This document shows, piece after piece, positions 35,945 through 45,005 of a stretch of 64,000 nucleotides of DNA. This DNA is from Oligoflexus sp. (GTDB lineage Bacteria > Bdellovibrionota_B > Oligoflexia > Oligoflexales > Oligoflexaceae). A model generated the notes under the pieces. The model was not told the origin of the DNA. It ran no database searches and saw nothing but the letters and a program-made list of their open reading frames with translations. The stretch is from the NCBI GenBank assembly GCA_014378195.1, contig JACMOC010000048.1, positions 1 to 64,000 on the forward strand. The letters are read 5' to 3'. Every line of letters starts with the position of its first letter. The stretch's first letter is position 1. The position numbers and the translations under genes are program-made.

Positions 35945-38421
35945 GGCTCTATAAAGTAATGAAAGCAAAGGCCTTTGGAGCCAGCTTTTTCGTGTACATC
36001 AAGGATAGCAATGATCTCGGTTTTGTTGCCTGGCGTAATATTCGTCACAAGGAGATCGGCGGATGTCATGATCTGGTAAAGCCCCATGCCGCCGCCGCCT
36101 TTGCCTTCCTCCTGATTGATCCTTCCAAACTCGCCTTGAAAGCAGGATTTCAAATATTTGAGAATAACCTCGCGCGGCAGGGCTCCAAAAGGATCGTCGA
36201 TGGACAAGGCCAGGTGCATTCCATCGTAACCGTACCGTAGGCGCGCATATTCAGACGGCTCAAGTTCAACATTGATAGCGCGGTCGAGATGGTTATAACG
36301 GGGCCGATTGCTAGCCTTGTCCACCGGCGCATCGTATATGGCATTCATAAGCAGTTCGTCAGCGAGATGGTGGGCCTTTCGTATAAGGGTCGATGACAAG
36401 CCTGACTTTGTCAGTTCATTTTCCAGTTGAACCAGAGCCTCGCTCCGCGTTTTGTTTCCCGAGATGATAGCCTCTTTGATATCAACGCCCCAATGAAGAT
36501 ATTTTTCTATCCCAAAAATATCGCCGCTGAGAATCTTTGTGGTCGTTGTGAGGAGGTTTTTTTGCATTAATGGTTGGTTCTTCAGCGATGGTTCGATGAC
36601 CAAGTGATTGAGTCGCGTGTGACCCGTGAGAAAATCAATCGCTTTGGCCATCTCCCGATCACCGAATATGACAACCTGTATCGATGGATACTGATTATGA
36701 ATCATTGTGATGAGGTCTTCAAAAGAGGAACTTATCAAAAGAAGGTTCGGTAGAGCCACTGTGAGCTCACTCAGCAAGGTATCACGATCGCGAAATGTCT
36801 GGAGCTCGATTTTGCTACTACCCAGGGCCGCGCGATAAGCAACGTCTGTTTCAGGATTCTGCGTCACTATCCAGACGGTTCGTCCTGTCAGGCCTTCTTC
36901 CGCTTCCGGTTCTTCGTGAAACTTTTGGAAGGAATCGAGCGAGCTCGAGAGCCGATGAAGGCTCAAACTCAGGCGTTTGACGCCGCTTCGATCAGACTCG
37001 GAACGCAAAAGGGCTAAGCGGGAATCCTCGAGTTCAGGGATCACGGTGTTACGAATCTGGGCCGCTTTACGGAGGAGGGTGCTCTGCGTATGCAGGAGGT
37101 CATCGAGCCGTTTATAGGATAAACGAAGGAGTATGTTTTTCTCCTCAAGCTCACTGTTTGACTCTTCAAAAAGTCTATTTTTCTCACGAAGACTGGCTTC
37201 CCGGAGCTCCACCTCACCCTGTAGACGGGCACTGAATTCCTCCGCATCGCTCCGGTTTTGGGTATGTTCTTGGCTGAGATTGGCGAAAAGCTTGCGGGCC
37301 AGAGTCGAGATCGCCAGGAAGAGATAAAGGAAAGTCCCCAAAGCCGCGGCATGAACGCCTGCTCCGCTCGTGGCATAAGCGACAGCATCGATCCAGAGTC
37401 CGAGCGTCAGGATGAAAAAACCTATCCAGAACGAGCGCCTGGCTTTGTTCTGGGCGTATTTGTAATGCCAGGCGATAATAGGAATCAAAGCTATGGATTG
37501 GAGGGCGATAAAGGAGAGGTAGAGCCGCTCCAGGACCGTACTTACGGTTTCAAAATCCAAAATTATGAAGGTGAAGGTGATAAGGGCGAAAATCGAATCA
37601 GCGGCCATGAGCCTAATGAGCGTCGCGTACTTTTTATCAAGAAGCTGATAGATAAAAAGCATGTAAAAGATCGGTGCTGAAAGGAGCGAAAAAGAAGCCA
37701 CACAGTAGATTTCTTTATTGTTGCTATGGACGAAATGGACAAGCTGGTTGCCGAAGATAAACGTTCCGGCGAGCCCCAGGTAAAAGAGAGAGGAGGAAAG
37801 AAATAGCGGATCGCCCTGTTTAAAGTAGGTTGCAAGGGTAATGCCGATCAAAACAAGAAGCACAAAACCAATCACAATCTCCGGCAGGTCACTGGCACTG
37901 AAATACCGAATGACGCTTGTTTCATCGCTTAAAAGCAGATCGGCACAATCGGGAGCGAGGCCGGTGCGCAGGGACGATTTGAGAAGCATAGCCATATGAT
38001 TCAGGTCTGACGAAGGCAGGCTGATGAACGGCTCTCTGAGGTTTGCAAAGTTGAAATTGCTTTTGGGGTCAACAGCAGCTCGATAAAGCACGGAGTTGCC
38101 GACAGCCACCGCGGCGACATTGCTGCATCGCTTTAGAAAGAGTGTAGGTTTTGAATAGGAGGTCGCTTCAATGGGAAATCGGATCCAGGCGAGGGAATTG
38201 CGATTTTCCTTAAGACTTTCTAAGTCTTGCTCAGGTCCCTCGAAGCTCGGTGGTTTGGCAGTCGCCTCAGTGCCGGGAGCCGTGACGATTTCGATTTGAA
38301 CGCGGCCTGGATAGATGCTCTTAAAGTCCTGGCACGCAAAGAGGAAGGGGAGTGCCAGGAAAAATCCTGTCCCAATCGTCCTAAGTCTCAGCTTTTGGCA
38401 AGTGCGAGCCAGCAGTGACAT
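35941..38421 (-). CDS. Membrane sensor with degenerate receiver and intact GHKL (RsbW-like) ATPase domain
   Basis: An 826-residue protein. Order: lipobox-like signal (LFAC, C30), periplasmic beta-domain (about 40-185), 7TM region (about 185-385), coiled coil (about 390-480), receiver-like domain lacking the acidic residues and phospho-Asp (VTQNPE, LLISSSFE), the linker DIFGIEKYLHWG (about 632-643), then an ATPase with N box DELLMN (D688-N693), G1 DPFG (743-746) and G2 KGGGGMGLY (774-782). No phosphorylatable H box is seen. The ATPase looks more like anti-sigma/serine-kinase types than a histidine kinase. The layout resembles 7TMR-DISM receptors. The ligand is unknown. Confidence 0.8.
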   Translation of the reverse strand: MSLLARTCQKLRLRTIGTGFFLALPFLFACQDFKSIYPGRVQIEIVTAPGTEATAKPPSFEGPEQDLESLKENRNSLAWIRFPIEATSYSKPTLFLKRCSNVAAVAVGNSVLYRAAVDPKSNFNFANLREPFISLPSSDLNHMAMLLKSSLRTGLAPDCADLLLSDETSVIRYFSASDLPEIVIGFVLLVLIGITLATYFKQGDPLFLSSSLFYLGLAGTFIFGNQLVHFVHSNNKEIYCVASFSLLSAPIFYMLFIYQLLDKKYATLIRLMAADSIFALITFTFIILDFETVSTVLERLYLSFIALQSIALIPIIAWHYKYAQNKARRSFWIGFFILTLGLWIDAVAYATSGAGVHAAALGTFLYLFLAISTLARKLFANLSQEHTQNRSDAEEFSARLQGEVELREASLREKNRLFEESNSELEEKNILLRLSYKRLDDLLHTQSTLLRKAAQIRNTVIPELEDSRLALLRSESDRSGVKRLSLSLHRLSSSLDSFQKFHEEPEAEEGLTGRTVWIVTQNPETDVAYRAALGSSKIELQTFRDRDTLLSELTVALPNLLLISSSFEDLITMIHNQYPSIQVVIFGDREMAKAIDFLTGHTRLNHLVIEPSLKNQPLMQKNLLTTTTKILSGDIFGIEKYLHWGVDIKEAIISGNKTRSEALVQLENELTKSGLSSTLIRKAHHLADELLMNAIYDAPVDKASNRPRYNHLDRAINVELEPSEYARLRYGYDGMHLALSIDDPFGALPREVILKYLKSCFQGEFGRINQEEGKGGGGMGLYQIMTSADLLVTNITPGNKTEIIAILDVHEKAGSKGLCFHYFIEP

Positions 38422-38431
38422 GACGGTCCGT

Positions 38432-38462
38432 TCTCAATGATCTGCTCCCAGTTTATCATTGA
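38432..38462. promoter_or_regulatory. Nine-bp inverted repeat just upstream of the sensor gene
   Basis: CTCAATGAT and ATCATTGAG are separated by 13 bases, beginning 11 bases before the sensor ATG. It could be an operator, perhaps for the GbsR-type regulator encoded just upstream, or an RNA hairpin over the ribosome site. Confidence 0.5.
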
Positions 38463-38487
38463 GGAAGGGGTAAGTTTTGCCGCCTGT

Positions 38488-39036
38488 TTAAGAATGGAGA
38501 GAAGTCCCGTTCGTATCCGGCTTTTGGAACATGGAAAAAATATCAAAAAGCGATCCACTTGGCTTTTTGATAATCTGATCGAGGCTCATATCGACCATAC
38601 GGATCATGAGGCCCAGGAACTCCATGCGTTTTTGTTCAATCTTGTGGCTTTCGAGTTCGGCTTCATCAAGCTTCTCGAGCAGAGAGAAGGCGCCCATGAT
38701 GCGCGACATCATTTTGCGTTCGCGGCGTCTGAGTGTGTCAAGGATCGTCGCCCGGAGGTCCTCCCGGGCTTTATAGAGCCGGGTCCCGCGCGCACTTTTG
38801 CCGACTTCTTCTATCACTTCAAATTCAAGCAATTCTTTAAGGGAAATGCTGACCAGGGCTTTGGAGATATCAAGGCGTTTCATGAGTTCGGAGGCATCCA
38901 GGGGGTCGCTCGATAAATAGATGTGACACCACATCTGACCGTGGACTTTTTTAAAACCCCAATACTCCATAAAAGAGCCTACCTGACTGGCAAACTCTTC
39001 AAGTTCCGGCAAATTTTTCCAATCGGGTTTGTTCAT
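38488..39036 (-). CDS. GbsR/MarR-type winged-helix regulator
   Basis: A 182-residue protein. The ATG at 39036 is taken; a TTG at 39072 would overlap the upstream gene. The N-terminal half is a winged helix with family hallmarks (VGSFMEYWGFKKVHGQMW, then LYLSSDPLDASELMKRL-type text, then SKALVSISLKELLEFEVI). The C-terminal half is helical. GbsR-like regulators respond to osmolytes such as choline in some bacteria. Here the context is polyprenyl synthesis upstream and membrane sensors downstream, so the signal is unknown. Confidence 0.8.
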   Translation of the reverse strand: MNKPDWKNLPELEEFASQVGSFMEYWGFKKVHGQMWCHIYLSSDPLDASELMKRLDISKALVSISLKELLEFEVIEEVGKSARGTRLYKAREDLRATILDTLRRRERKMMSRIMGAFSLLEKLDEAELESHKIEQKRMEFLGLMIRMVDMSLDQIIKKPSGSLFDIFSMFQKPDTNGTSLHS

Positions 39037-39055
39037 GGCGTCACTTATTTTAGCT

Positions 39056-40084
39056 TTAAATCCGTTGAGCAAGAAAATTGATCATCGTATCAAGTGCGTT
39101 AAGGGCTTCTGGCGCCCGAAAGCCACGCTTCAATTCAAATTCGGCGGCGATTTCAAATAAGAGGCCATGGCATTCTTTCACGAGCTCATCAACGCGCGCT
39201 CTCACCTTCGTAATCGCCAAATCAAGAGTCGCTGTTATATCGAGATCATGGATTTGACTCATGTTGAGACGGTTCGATTGGTATTTTAAAGACAGGGCCT
39301 CGAAAATCACAGCGTTGATCACGCGGTTTTTCACGTCAGCGCCTTCGGAGCCGTCCTTGCGCACAAAATCCAAAATATCGTCGGTCATTTGAAACGCGAT
39401 GCCAATCGCTTCGCCGAGCCGCCTGCACTTCTGGACAAATTCTGCGTCCGTATGGGCAAGTAGGGCGGGTGCTGCGAAACTCCACCGCAAAACGCTGCCG
39501 GTTTTATGCAAGGCAACGGCTTCGATATCAGCCCACTGCAGCTTTGTAGCGACGCTGTTTTCAATCTGAAGCCACTCACCTTCGGCCAAGTCAGCGATAA
39601 TGCGGGCCATCTCGATAACGAGATCATTGCGTCCCGTCGAGGCAATCTCTTGAAGGACGTACGACAGCAGGTAATCGCCGGCAAGAACAGCCTGCTTATT
39701 TGACGCCACCATGTTGATCGAGGCTTCGCCTCGTCTTATTTCAGCATTATCAACAACATCGTCATGAGCAAGGGTGGACGCGTGCACGAGTTCCACCATA
39801 CGGGCAAAAGGAGCAACATCGGCATGATCAAGGTCAAAAAGATCAGCTACCATGAATGTCAAAAGAGGCCGAAGGCGCTTTCCGCCTTTCAGAACTGTTC
39901 GTGAAAGGAGATTCGCTATCCTCGGATTACGGTCCCATTCGGCCAAGCTAAAGTCGAGTTTTTCGACGCTTTTGCCGATCGCTGGTGACACTATGGATCC
40001 TAAACTGGTGAGGCTCACGTCTATCTCTTTTCCTGCCCTGCGAGAGTTTATGACTTTTTGAACACTGGGGCGCCTTTGGCTCAT
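39056..40084 (-). CDS. Trans-polyprenyl diphosphate synthase
   Basis: A 342-residue protein. ATG 40084 has AAAGG upstream; the earlier TTG has nothing. It contains both aspartate-rich motifs, DDVVD (LAHDDVVDNAEIRRG) and DDILD (FQMTDDILDF), plus GGKRLRP. It elongates farnesyl diphosphate with isopentenyl diphosphate to a long chain. Small residues before the first motif suggest a long product. Divergence from the men cluster implies it makes the menaquinone side chain used by MenA. Product length cannot be read with certainty. Confidence 0.88.
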   Translation of the reverse strand: MSQRRPSVQKVINSRRAGKEIDVSLTSLGSIVSPAIGKSVEKLDFSLAEWDRNPRIANLLSRTVLKGGKRLRPLLTFMVADLFDLDHADVAPFARMVELVHASTLAHDDVVDNAEIRRGEASINMVASNKQAVLAGDYLLSYVLQEIASTGRNDLVIEMARIIADLAEGEWLQIENSVATKLQWADIEAVALHKTGSVLRWSFAAPALLAHTDAEFVQKCRRLGEAIGIAFQMTDDILDFVRKDGSEGADVKNRVINAVIFEALSLKYQSNRLNMSQIHDLDITATLDLAITKVRARVDELVKECHGLLFEIAAEFELKRGFRAPEALNALDTMINFLAQRI

Positions 40085-40233
40085 CTGACCTTTATATATT
40101 CCTTGTTGAGATAATGAAGGCAAGTGTCTTCAGTTAAAAAGATTGTTTGGGTCTGGCAAGCTGGACTAAGGCGGCCTGTATTTTTGTTGAAGGGCCTTCC
40201 TTAAAAGGTTTATATGGATGTGAACTGTGACAT
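40085..40233. promoter_or_regulatory. Divergent promoter region, polyprenyl synthase / men cluster
   Basis: 149 bases must hold both promoters. A tentative plus-strand pair is TTGAAG near 40187 and TATATG about 18 bases on, and the -35 region overlaps a short palindrome GAAGGGCCTTC (40189-40199). Weak support. Confidence 0.35.
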
Positions 40234-40956
40234 ATGGAAGCAACAGCTATGACTCTTCCTTACGCAAAAAGTGATTCCTACAAGATCTTCAACGATATAG
40301 CCGGGCGCTATGATCTTATAAACACCGTGCTTTCTGGCGGGCTCCATCGTATTTGGCGTAGAGAGCTACGTCGGAAGTTACATGCTATGCCAGATCAACT
40401 TATTCTCGATCTGGCCACTGGGACAGCCGATGTGGCGATCGAACTCACACGTGACTCGCGGGTCGATAAAGTCATTGGCGTTGATTTGTCGGAAGGTATG
40501 ATAGCGATAGGCCAAACTAAGCTGCATCGGCTTGGTTTGGAAAATCGAATTCAATTGCAGACAGGTGACGCCCAAAAGCTCTCCTATAAATCCAACCGCT
40601 TCGATGCTGCCACTATGTCTTTTGGCATTCGCAACGTGCCGGACGTTGATGCCTGTCTGAGCGAAATTTATCGCGTCCTCAAACCGAATGGTCGCGCACT
40701 CATTCTCGAGTTCGCTCTGCCTCGTTCGCGTTTTGTGCGCAGCCTTCATCTTTTTTACCTGCGTAATATTTTGCCCGGAATCGGCCGTCTCCTTTCAGGA
40801 CACGGCACGGCTTACACTTATCTCAACCAGACGATAGAAGAATTTCCTTACGGATCAAACTTTGTCGGTTTGATGGCCAAAGCCGGATTTCAGAATGCGG
40901 GCTTTCAGTCGCTGACCTTCGGCATCGTCAATCTCTATTGGGGTGACAAAGTTTGA
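40234..40956 (+). CDS. menG: Demethylmenaquinone methyltransferase
   Basis: A 240-residue UbiE/MenG-family class I methyltransferase. SAM motif I is LDLATGTADVAIEL, motif II/III includes FDAATMSFGIRNV and LKPNGRALILEF; the UbiE N-terminal signature FNDIAGRYDLIN and C-terminal VNLYWGDK are present. It methylates demethylmenaquinone in the final step. It heads the men cluster. A second ATG at 40249 is also possible; neither has a strong ribosome site. Confidence 0.9.
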   Translation: MEATAMTLPYAKSDSYKIFNDIAGRYDLINTVLSGGLHRIWRRELRRKLHAMPDQLILDLATGTADVAIELTRDSRVDKVIGVDLSEGMIAIGQTKLHRLGLENRIQLQTGDAQKLSYKSNRFDAATMSFGIRNVPDVDACLSEIYRVLKPNGRALILEFALPRSRFVRSLHLFYLRNILPGIGRLLSGHGTAYTYLNQTIEEFPYGSNFVGLMAKAGFQNAGFQSLTFGIVNLYWGDKV

Positions 40957-42341
40957 TAAGTAGTCCCATTCAGAAAGAAACATTGACGACCGAAGCCGGC
41001 TCTTTTCAGCTTTGCTGGAGTGAGCACAGCATTGGCTCGCAAACGTGTCATCGTCTGAGAGTCAAGCTTGGACGTTCTTTCTCACCGCTTCGTCTCCTAT
41101 CGGATGCGACGGATTGGGCTTTTGTCTGGCGCGGTCGTGACGATGGATTTTTGACTCTTGCCCTGGATGCGCTCGTCGTTATTTCCGAAGCGGAACGTAT
41201 GAAAGTCGGTCGGGATTCGACCCTTCAATGGTTTGGCGGGCAGACTTTTTATGCCGAAGGCGCGGATGAATGGGGCGACTTGCGAAGAGGTCTGTGGTTT
41301 CTCCCGGCTTTGACCTGGAAGCTTGCCGATGACGAAAGCATCCTCATCATTCAATCGCTGGGTTTGGGAAAAGACCTGCGGTCCCAGATGAAAACGAGGC
41401 TGCTGCAGATCCTCTCGGAGCTTGATGCTCCTTGTATACCTGCCGTTGACTCTGCACCGCAGGTGCTCCAGCGTACGGACCTCCCTGAATTTGATGGATG
41501 GAAGCGCAGCCTTGAGGCCGCGAAAAAAGGCTTTCGCGATGGCCTATTCACTAAAGTTGTGATGAGCCGGTCCAGTCGATTGCAATTGGATAAAAGCGAT
41601 ACCTGGCTGTTCTGGCTCTCGAAGCTTCTTGAATATCGCGAGGAATCGTATGTTTTTGCCATCAAAAGCCCGGACGGGCACTGCTTTTTAGGGCGTTCGC
41701 CGGAACGACTGCTGGCCTGGAAAGAAGGGTTTTTTCAAGTTGATGCTATCGCCGGAACACGGCGCCGGGGCGCTTCAAAAGACGCTGATCAGTCTGCCTC
41801 AAAAGATCTTCAGCTCTCGGCTAAAGATCTCATCGAACATCGTTACGTTAGCCTGTACGTGGGCAGCCTTCTCAAAAATCTCTCGTTGAGTTTTGAAAAG
41901 GTCGACGACGAAAAGCTTTTGCAGCTGACCCATGTTCAGCATTTGCGAACGCGGTTTCAAGGCAAGCTTTCGCCTCAATGTGACGCTTTTGAGCTCTTGA
42001 AATGTCTTCACCCGACCCCCGCGGTGGGCGGCTTGCCAACGTTGCCGGCGCTTGAGTTTATCCGCTCCCACGAAGTATCCGAGCGCGGGTGGTATGCCGG
42101 TTATATTGGTTGGTGCAGTCAGACCTCAGGCGAATGTGCAATCGGGATTCGATCGGCTCTTATCTATCGCGACTCGATCCACATTTTTGCCGGCGCGGGA
42201 ATCGTGGCCGATTCCGATATTGAAGCCGAGTGGGATGAAACGGAATTGAAGATGCAGAATTTCCTGCGTTGCCTAAAGCCCACAATCGTGGCTGCGGGCC
42301 CTCTTAATCATGACCATAACGAAGCGACAGTACAGAGGTAA
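40953..42341 (+). CDS. menF: Menaquinone-specific isochorismate synthase
   Basis: A 462-residue protein. It starts at TTG 40953, overlapping the menG stop by four bases, with GGGGTG upstream. The C-terminal chorismate-binding domain (about 185-455) has IAGTRRRGASKDAD, LTHVQHLRTRF, LHPTPAVGGLP and GWYAGYIGW, which are MenF/EntC features rather than those of TrpE. It converts chorismate to isochorismate, committing it to menaquinone. The N-terminal part is divergent. Its neighbour menD uses the product. Confidence 0.9.
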   Translation: MISSPIQKETLTTEAGSFQLCWSEHSIGSQTCHRLRVKLGRSFSPLRLLSDATDWAFVWRGRDDGFLTLALDALVVISEAERMKVGRDSTLQWFGGQTFYAEGADEWGDLRRGLWFLPALTWKLADDESILIIQSLGLGKDLRSQMKTRLLQILSELDAPCIPAVDSAPQVLQRTDLPEFDGWKRSLEAAKKGFRDGLFTKVVMSRSSRLQLDKSDTWLFWLSKLLEYREESYVFAIKSPDGHCFLGRSPERLLAWKEGFFQVDAIAGTRRRGASKDADQSASKDLQLSAKDLIEHRYVSLYVGSLLKNLSLSFEKVDDEKLLQLTHVQHLRTRFQGKLSPQCDAFELLKCLHPTPAVGGLPTLPALEFIRSHEVSERGWYAGYIGWCSQTSGECAIGIRSALIYRDSIHIFAGAGIVADSDIEAEWDETELKMQNFLRCLKPTIVAAGPLNHDHNEATVQR

Positions 42342-42346
42342 GTGAC

Positions 42347-44086
42347 ATGGAAGGCGGAGTCCTAGAGAGCTATCTTGCCGATCACAACTGGAACATGTTC
42401 GCTTCCTCTCTTATAATCGAAATATGCCGGCGTTTTGGGAGCGACACCTTTTTTGTATCGCCCGGGTACCGGGATGCGCCTTTTATCGCTGCCCTGCAGC
42501 TTCATAAAGGCCTTACCCTTGTCTCCTGCTGGGATGAGCGCGCTGCCGCTTTTCAAGCGCTCGGATGGGCTAAAGCCAAACGGAAACCTGCCGTTTTGAT
42601 TTGTACCTCGGGGACAGCCGGCGCCAATTATTTGCCCGCAGTCATCGAAGCGAAGACAGATCATCACCCTCTGCTCGTCATTACAGCCGATCGTCCCTTT
42701 GAACTCGTGTTTGCCACGGCTCAGCAGGTGATCGACCAACGGGATCTCTTCGGCAAGTTTGTAAAGAAGAGCCTTGATTTTCCAGCCCCATCGCCTCAGC
42801 TCAATGCCAAAGCGTGGATGTCCTATATCAAGATGCTGCTGGAGACAACTACGGATGGCTACGCAGGCCCTGTGCATCTCAATCTTCCGTTTACAGCGCC
42901 GCTCGACCCGGAAGTCAACGCCCTTCGTCCAAGCAACATCCAAGTTGCTGAGGCCGAGGCCGCGATCGATCGCCTGAGTTTCGACACGAAAAATCATTCC
43001 ATCACGCAATGGGATAAAGGTTTGACCTCGGAGCTTGTGGACCGGCTCAAATCGGCAAAGCGGGGCCTACTCCTTATAGGACGCCTGCAGAGCGACACCG
43101 AAAGAAAAGCCGTCGCGCTTTTGCGGGACCGTCTGGGGTATCCGGTGTTTGCCGATATCGGCTCCGGACTTAAGTTTGAATCGAGAATGGAAATTCCCGA
43201 CCTTAACCTGCCGCAGAGTCAGCAGTGGATAGATCTTTATGCACCCGATTGTGTGCTTCATGTCGGCAAACGCCTTGTGACTCGTCACTTCGATGATAGA
43301 CTGGCCCGTTGGAAATTTCCCGACTACTGGGTCCTGAGTGACGAAGAGCAGATCCAGGACCCTTATCACCTGCCGCAAAGAAGACAGTATCGCCCTGATT
43401 ATGCTCAGCTATTGGCGGCGTTGCCGATGCTGCCCTATGACCGGTCACTCGAACGCGAAATCCGGAGTCTGCAGCGCTCGCTGGGTCGTGTGAAAAGCCC
43501 GGGTTTCAACTTTCATGATGTTGCGAAGGTCATACGCCAGCGGACACGGAGTGAATTATTTCTAGGTAACTCAACGGCGATCCGAGCTTTTGATAGCTGG
43601 TGTTTTGGCTGCGGCGGGCCTAGCCTTGAGGTCGCTGCGAATCGTGGTGTGAGTGGCATTGAAGGGCTCTTGGCGACAACGATTGGGCTGTCGCTTGCCA
43701 CCCGAAAAATGTGGACCCTTGTCGTCGGTGATATCGCTTTGCTGCATGATCTCAACTCCATCATCAGTCTTGCGCAGAGCGAGGCGAAGGTTCGAGTCGT
43801 TGTTGTCAACAATGTCGGTGGTCGCATTTTCGAAACTTTGCCTCTTCAAAAATATCCCTGGGTCAAAGACCCTCTCATTTCTACGCCGCATGATTTTGAT
43901 TTTAAAGGTGTTGCTGCTATGGCGCGACTTCCTTACCAGCTCGCGGAGACGGCCGAAGATTTTACTCGGGCTTATGAGGCGATGCTTGAACTTGGCGAAT
44001 CCTGTATCATCGAATGTAAACAAGACGCTGAAGCTGACCTCATGTTTTCAAGAGCTTTAGCCGCTCAGGAGATTCATTATGAATAA
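42347..44086 (+). CDS. menD: SEPHCHC synthase MenD
   Basis: A 579-residue ThDP enzyme that adds a succinic-semialdehyde unit from 2-oxoglutarate to isochorismate. Visible are the cofactor-activating glutamate in CWDERAAAFQALGWAK, SGTAGANYLPAVIEA, ITADRPFEL and the ThDP/Mg motif GDIALLHDLN near residue 465. The substrate loop, usually SPGSRS, is SPGYRD here; the arginine is kept. Length is normal. It overlaps menA by eight bases. Confidence 0.9.
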   Translation: MEGGVLESYLADHNWNMFASSLIIEICRRFGSDTFFVSPGYRDAPFIAALQLHKGLTLVSCWDERAAAFQALGWAKAKRKPAVLICTSGTAGANYLPAVIEAKTDHHPLLVITADRPFELVFATAQQVIDQRDLFGKFVKKSLDFPAPSPQLNAKAWMSYIKMLLETTTDGYAGPVHLNLPFTAPLDPEVNALRPSNIQVAEAEAAIDRLSFDTKNHSITQWDKGLTSELVDRLKSAKRGLLLIGRLQSDTERKAVALLRDRLGYPVFADIGSGLKFESRMEIPDLNLPQSQQWIDLYAPDCVLHVGKRLVTRHFDDRLARWKFPDYWVLSDEEQIQDPYHLPQRRQYRPDYAQLLAALPMLPYDRSLEREIRSLQRSLGRVKSPGFNFHDVAKVIRQRTRSELFLGNSTAIRAFDSWCFGCGGPSLEVAANRGVSGIEGLLATTIGLSLATRKMWTLVVGDIALLHDLNSIISLAQSEAKVRVVVVNNVGGRIFETLPLQKYPWVKDPLISTPHDFDFKGVAAMARLPYQLAETAEDFTRAYEAMLELGESCIIECKQDAEADLMFSRALAAQEIHYE

Positions 44087-45005
44087 TACCATCTCTATGC
44101 CGAAAGCCGTGGCCATGGCTATTCGCCCTCCCACCCTCCTGACTGGATTAGCGCCTGTCATTCTCGGGCTTACTTTTGGCCTCAAACCTATCCTCTATGG
44201 AGCGCGATCGTTGCGTTTAACGCATGTTGTAGTTTCCTTTTTCGCATGTCTCCTTGTGCTTTTGCTTCAGTCGGCCGCCAACCTTGTGAATGACGCCAAG
44301 GATGCGGAAAAAGGTGTTGATACCGCGGCGCGTTTAGGCCCGATTCGGGTTGTGCAGAGTGGAATACTTTCCAAGCATTTTGTACGTTGGGCCTACACCC
44401 TTTGTTTTGCGGTTGCCGCTGTCATTGTCCTCGGCATGTTTTACTGGACTAAGGATTGGTTGGTTATCGTGGTTGCTGCTGCGTGCGGTCTGGCGGCATT
44501 CGTTTATACGGCCGGCCCTTATCCTCTGGCTTATTACGCTTTGGGAGAAGCCGTCGCCTTTATCTTTTTCGGGCCGATTGCCGTGATGGGGAGTGCTTAT
44601 CTGCAGACTGGTGTCATTGATTGGGGCGTTGCGTTCTGGGGCGCTGGCTGTGGTTTGATATCGGCGGCGATTATGGCGATCAACAATTATCGCGATCGGC
44701 TCCAGGATAACAAGGCTAGAAAACACACACTCGCAACTCTTCTCGGGCACGATGTTTCCAAACGTCTACCAGTTGTATTTGTAAGTTTGAGTCTCGTGAT
44801 CCTTTTCCTCTACTGCGCAAATCACGAAGTGATCGGACTTGGTTTAATCGGCTGTGTTGGGGCTTATACCTACCTCACGCGCCGAATCATTCCGGCCCTC
44901 AATTCCAAAGGACCGGCGATCAATCTCGCTCTGAAATATACAGCCCATTTTAATCTCTTTTATGCACTCTACTTTATGATTTGCGTGAGTTTTGGCAGTT
45001 TATGA
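44079..45005 (+). CDS. menA: 1,4-dihydroxy-2-naphthoate polyprenyltransferase MenA
   Basis: A 308-residue UbiA-family integral membrane protein with about eight or nine helices. The two aspartate motifs are NLVNDAKDAEKGVD and NNYRDRLQDNKARK, which bind Mg-diphosphate of the prenyl donor. The motif RPPTLLTGLAPVILG near the N-terminus is typical of MenA. It attaches the polyprenyl chain to dihydroxynaphthoate. It ends with an ATGA overlap into menC. Confidence 0.92.
   Translation: MNNTISMPKAVAMAIRPPTLLTGLAPVILGLTFGLKPILYGARSLRLTHVVVSFFACLLVLLLQSAANLVNDAKDAEKGVDTAARLGPIRVVQSGILSKHFVRWAYTLCFAVAAVIVLGMFYWTKDWLVIVVAAACGLAAFVYTAGPYPLAYYALGEAVAFIFFGPIAVMGSAYLQTGVIDWGVAFWGAGCGLISAAIMAINNYRDRLQDNKARKHTLATLLGHDVSKRLPVVFVSLSLVILFLYCANHEVIGLGLIGCVGAYTYLTRRIIPALNSKGPAINLALKYTAHFNLFYALYFMICVSFGSL

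Noticed and set aside
40953..42341. Second anthranilate or aminodeoxychorismate synthase
   Set aside because: Linkage to menD and its C-terminal motifs fit MenF; the TrpE feedback motif is missing.
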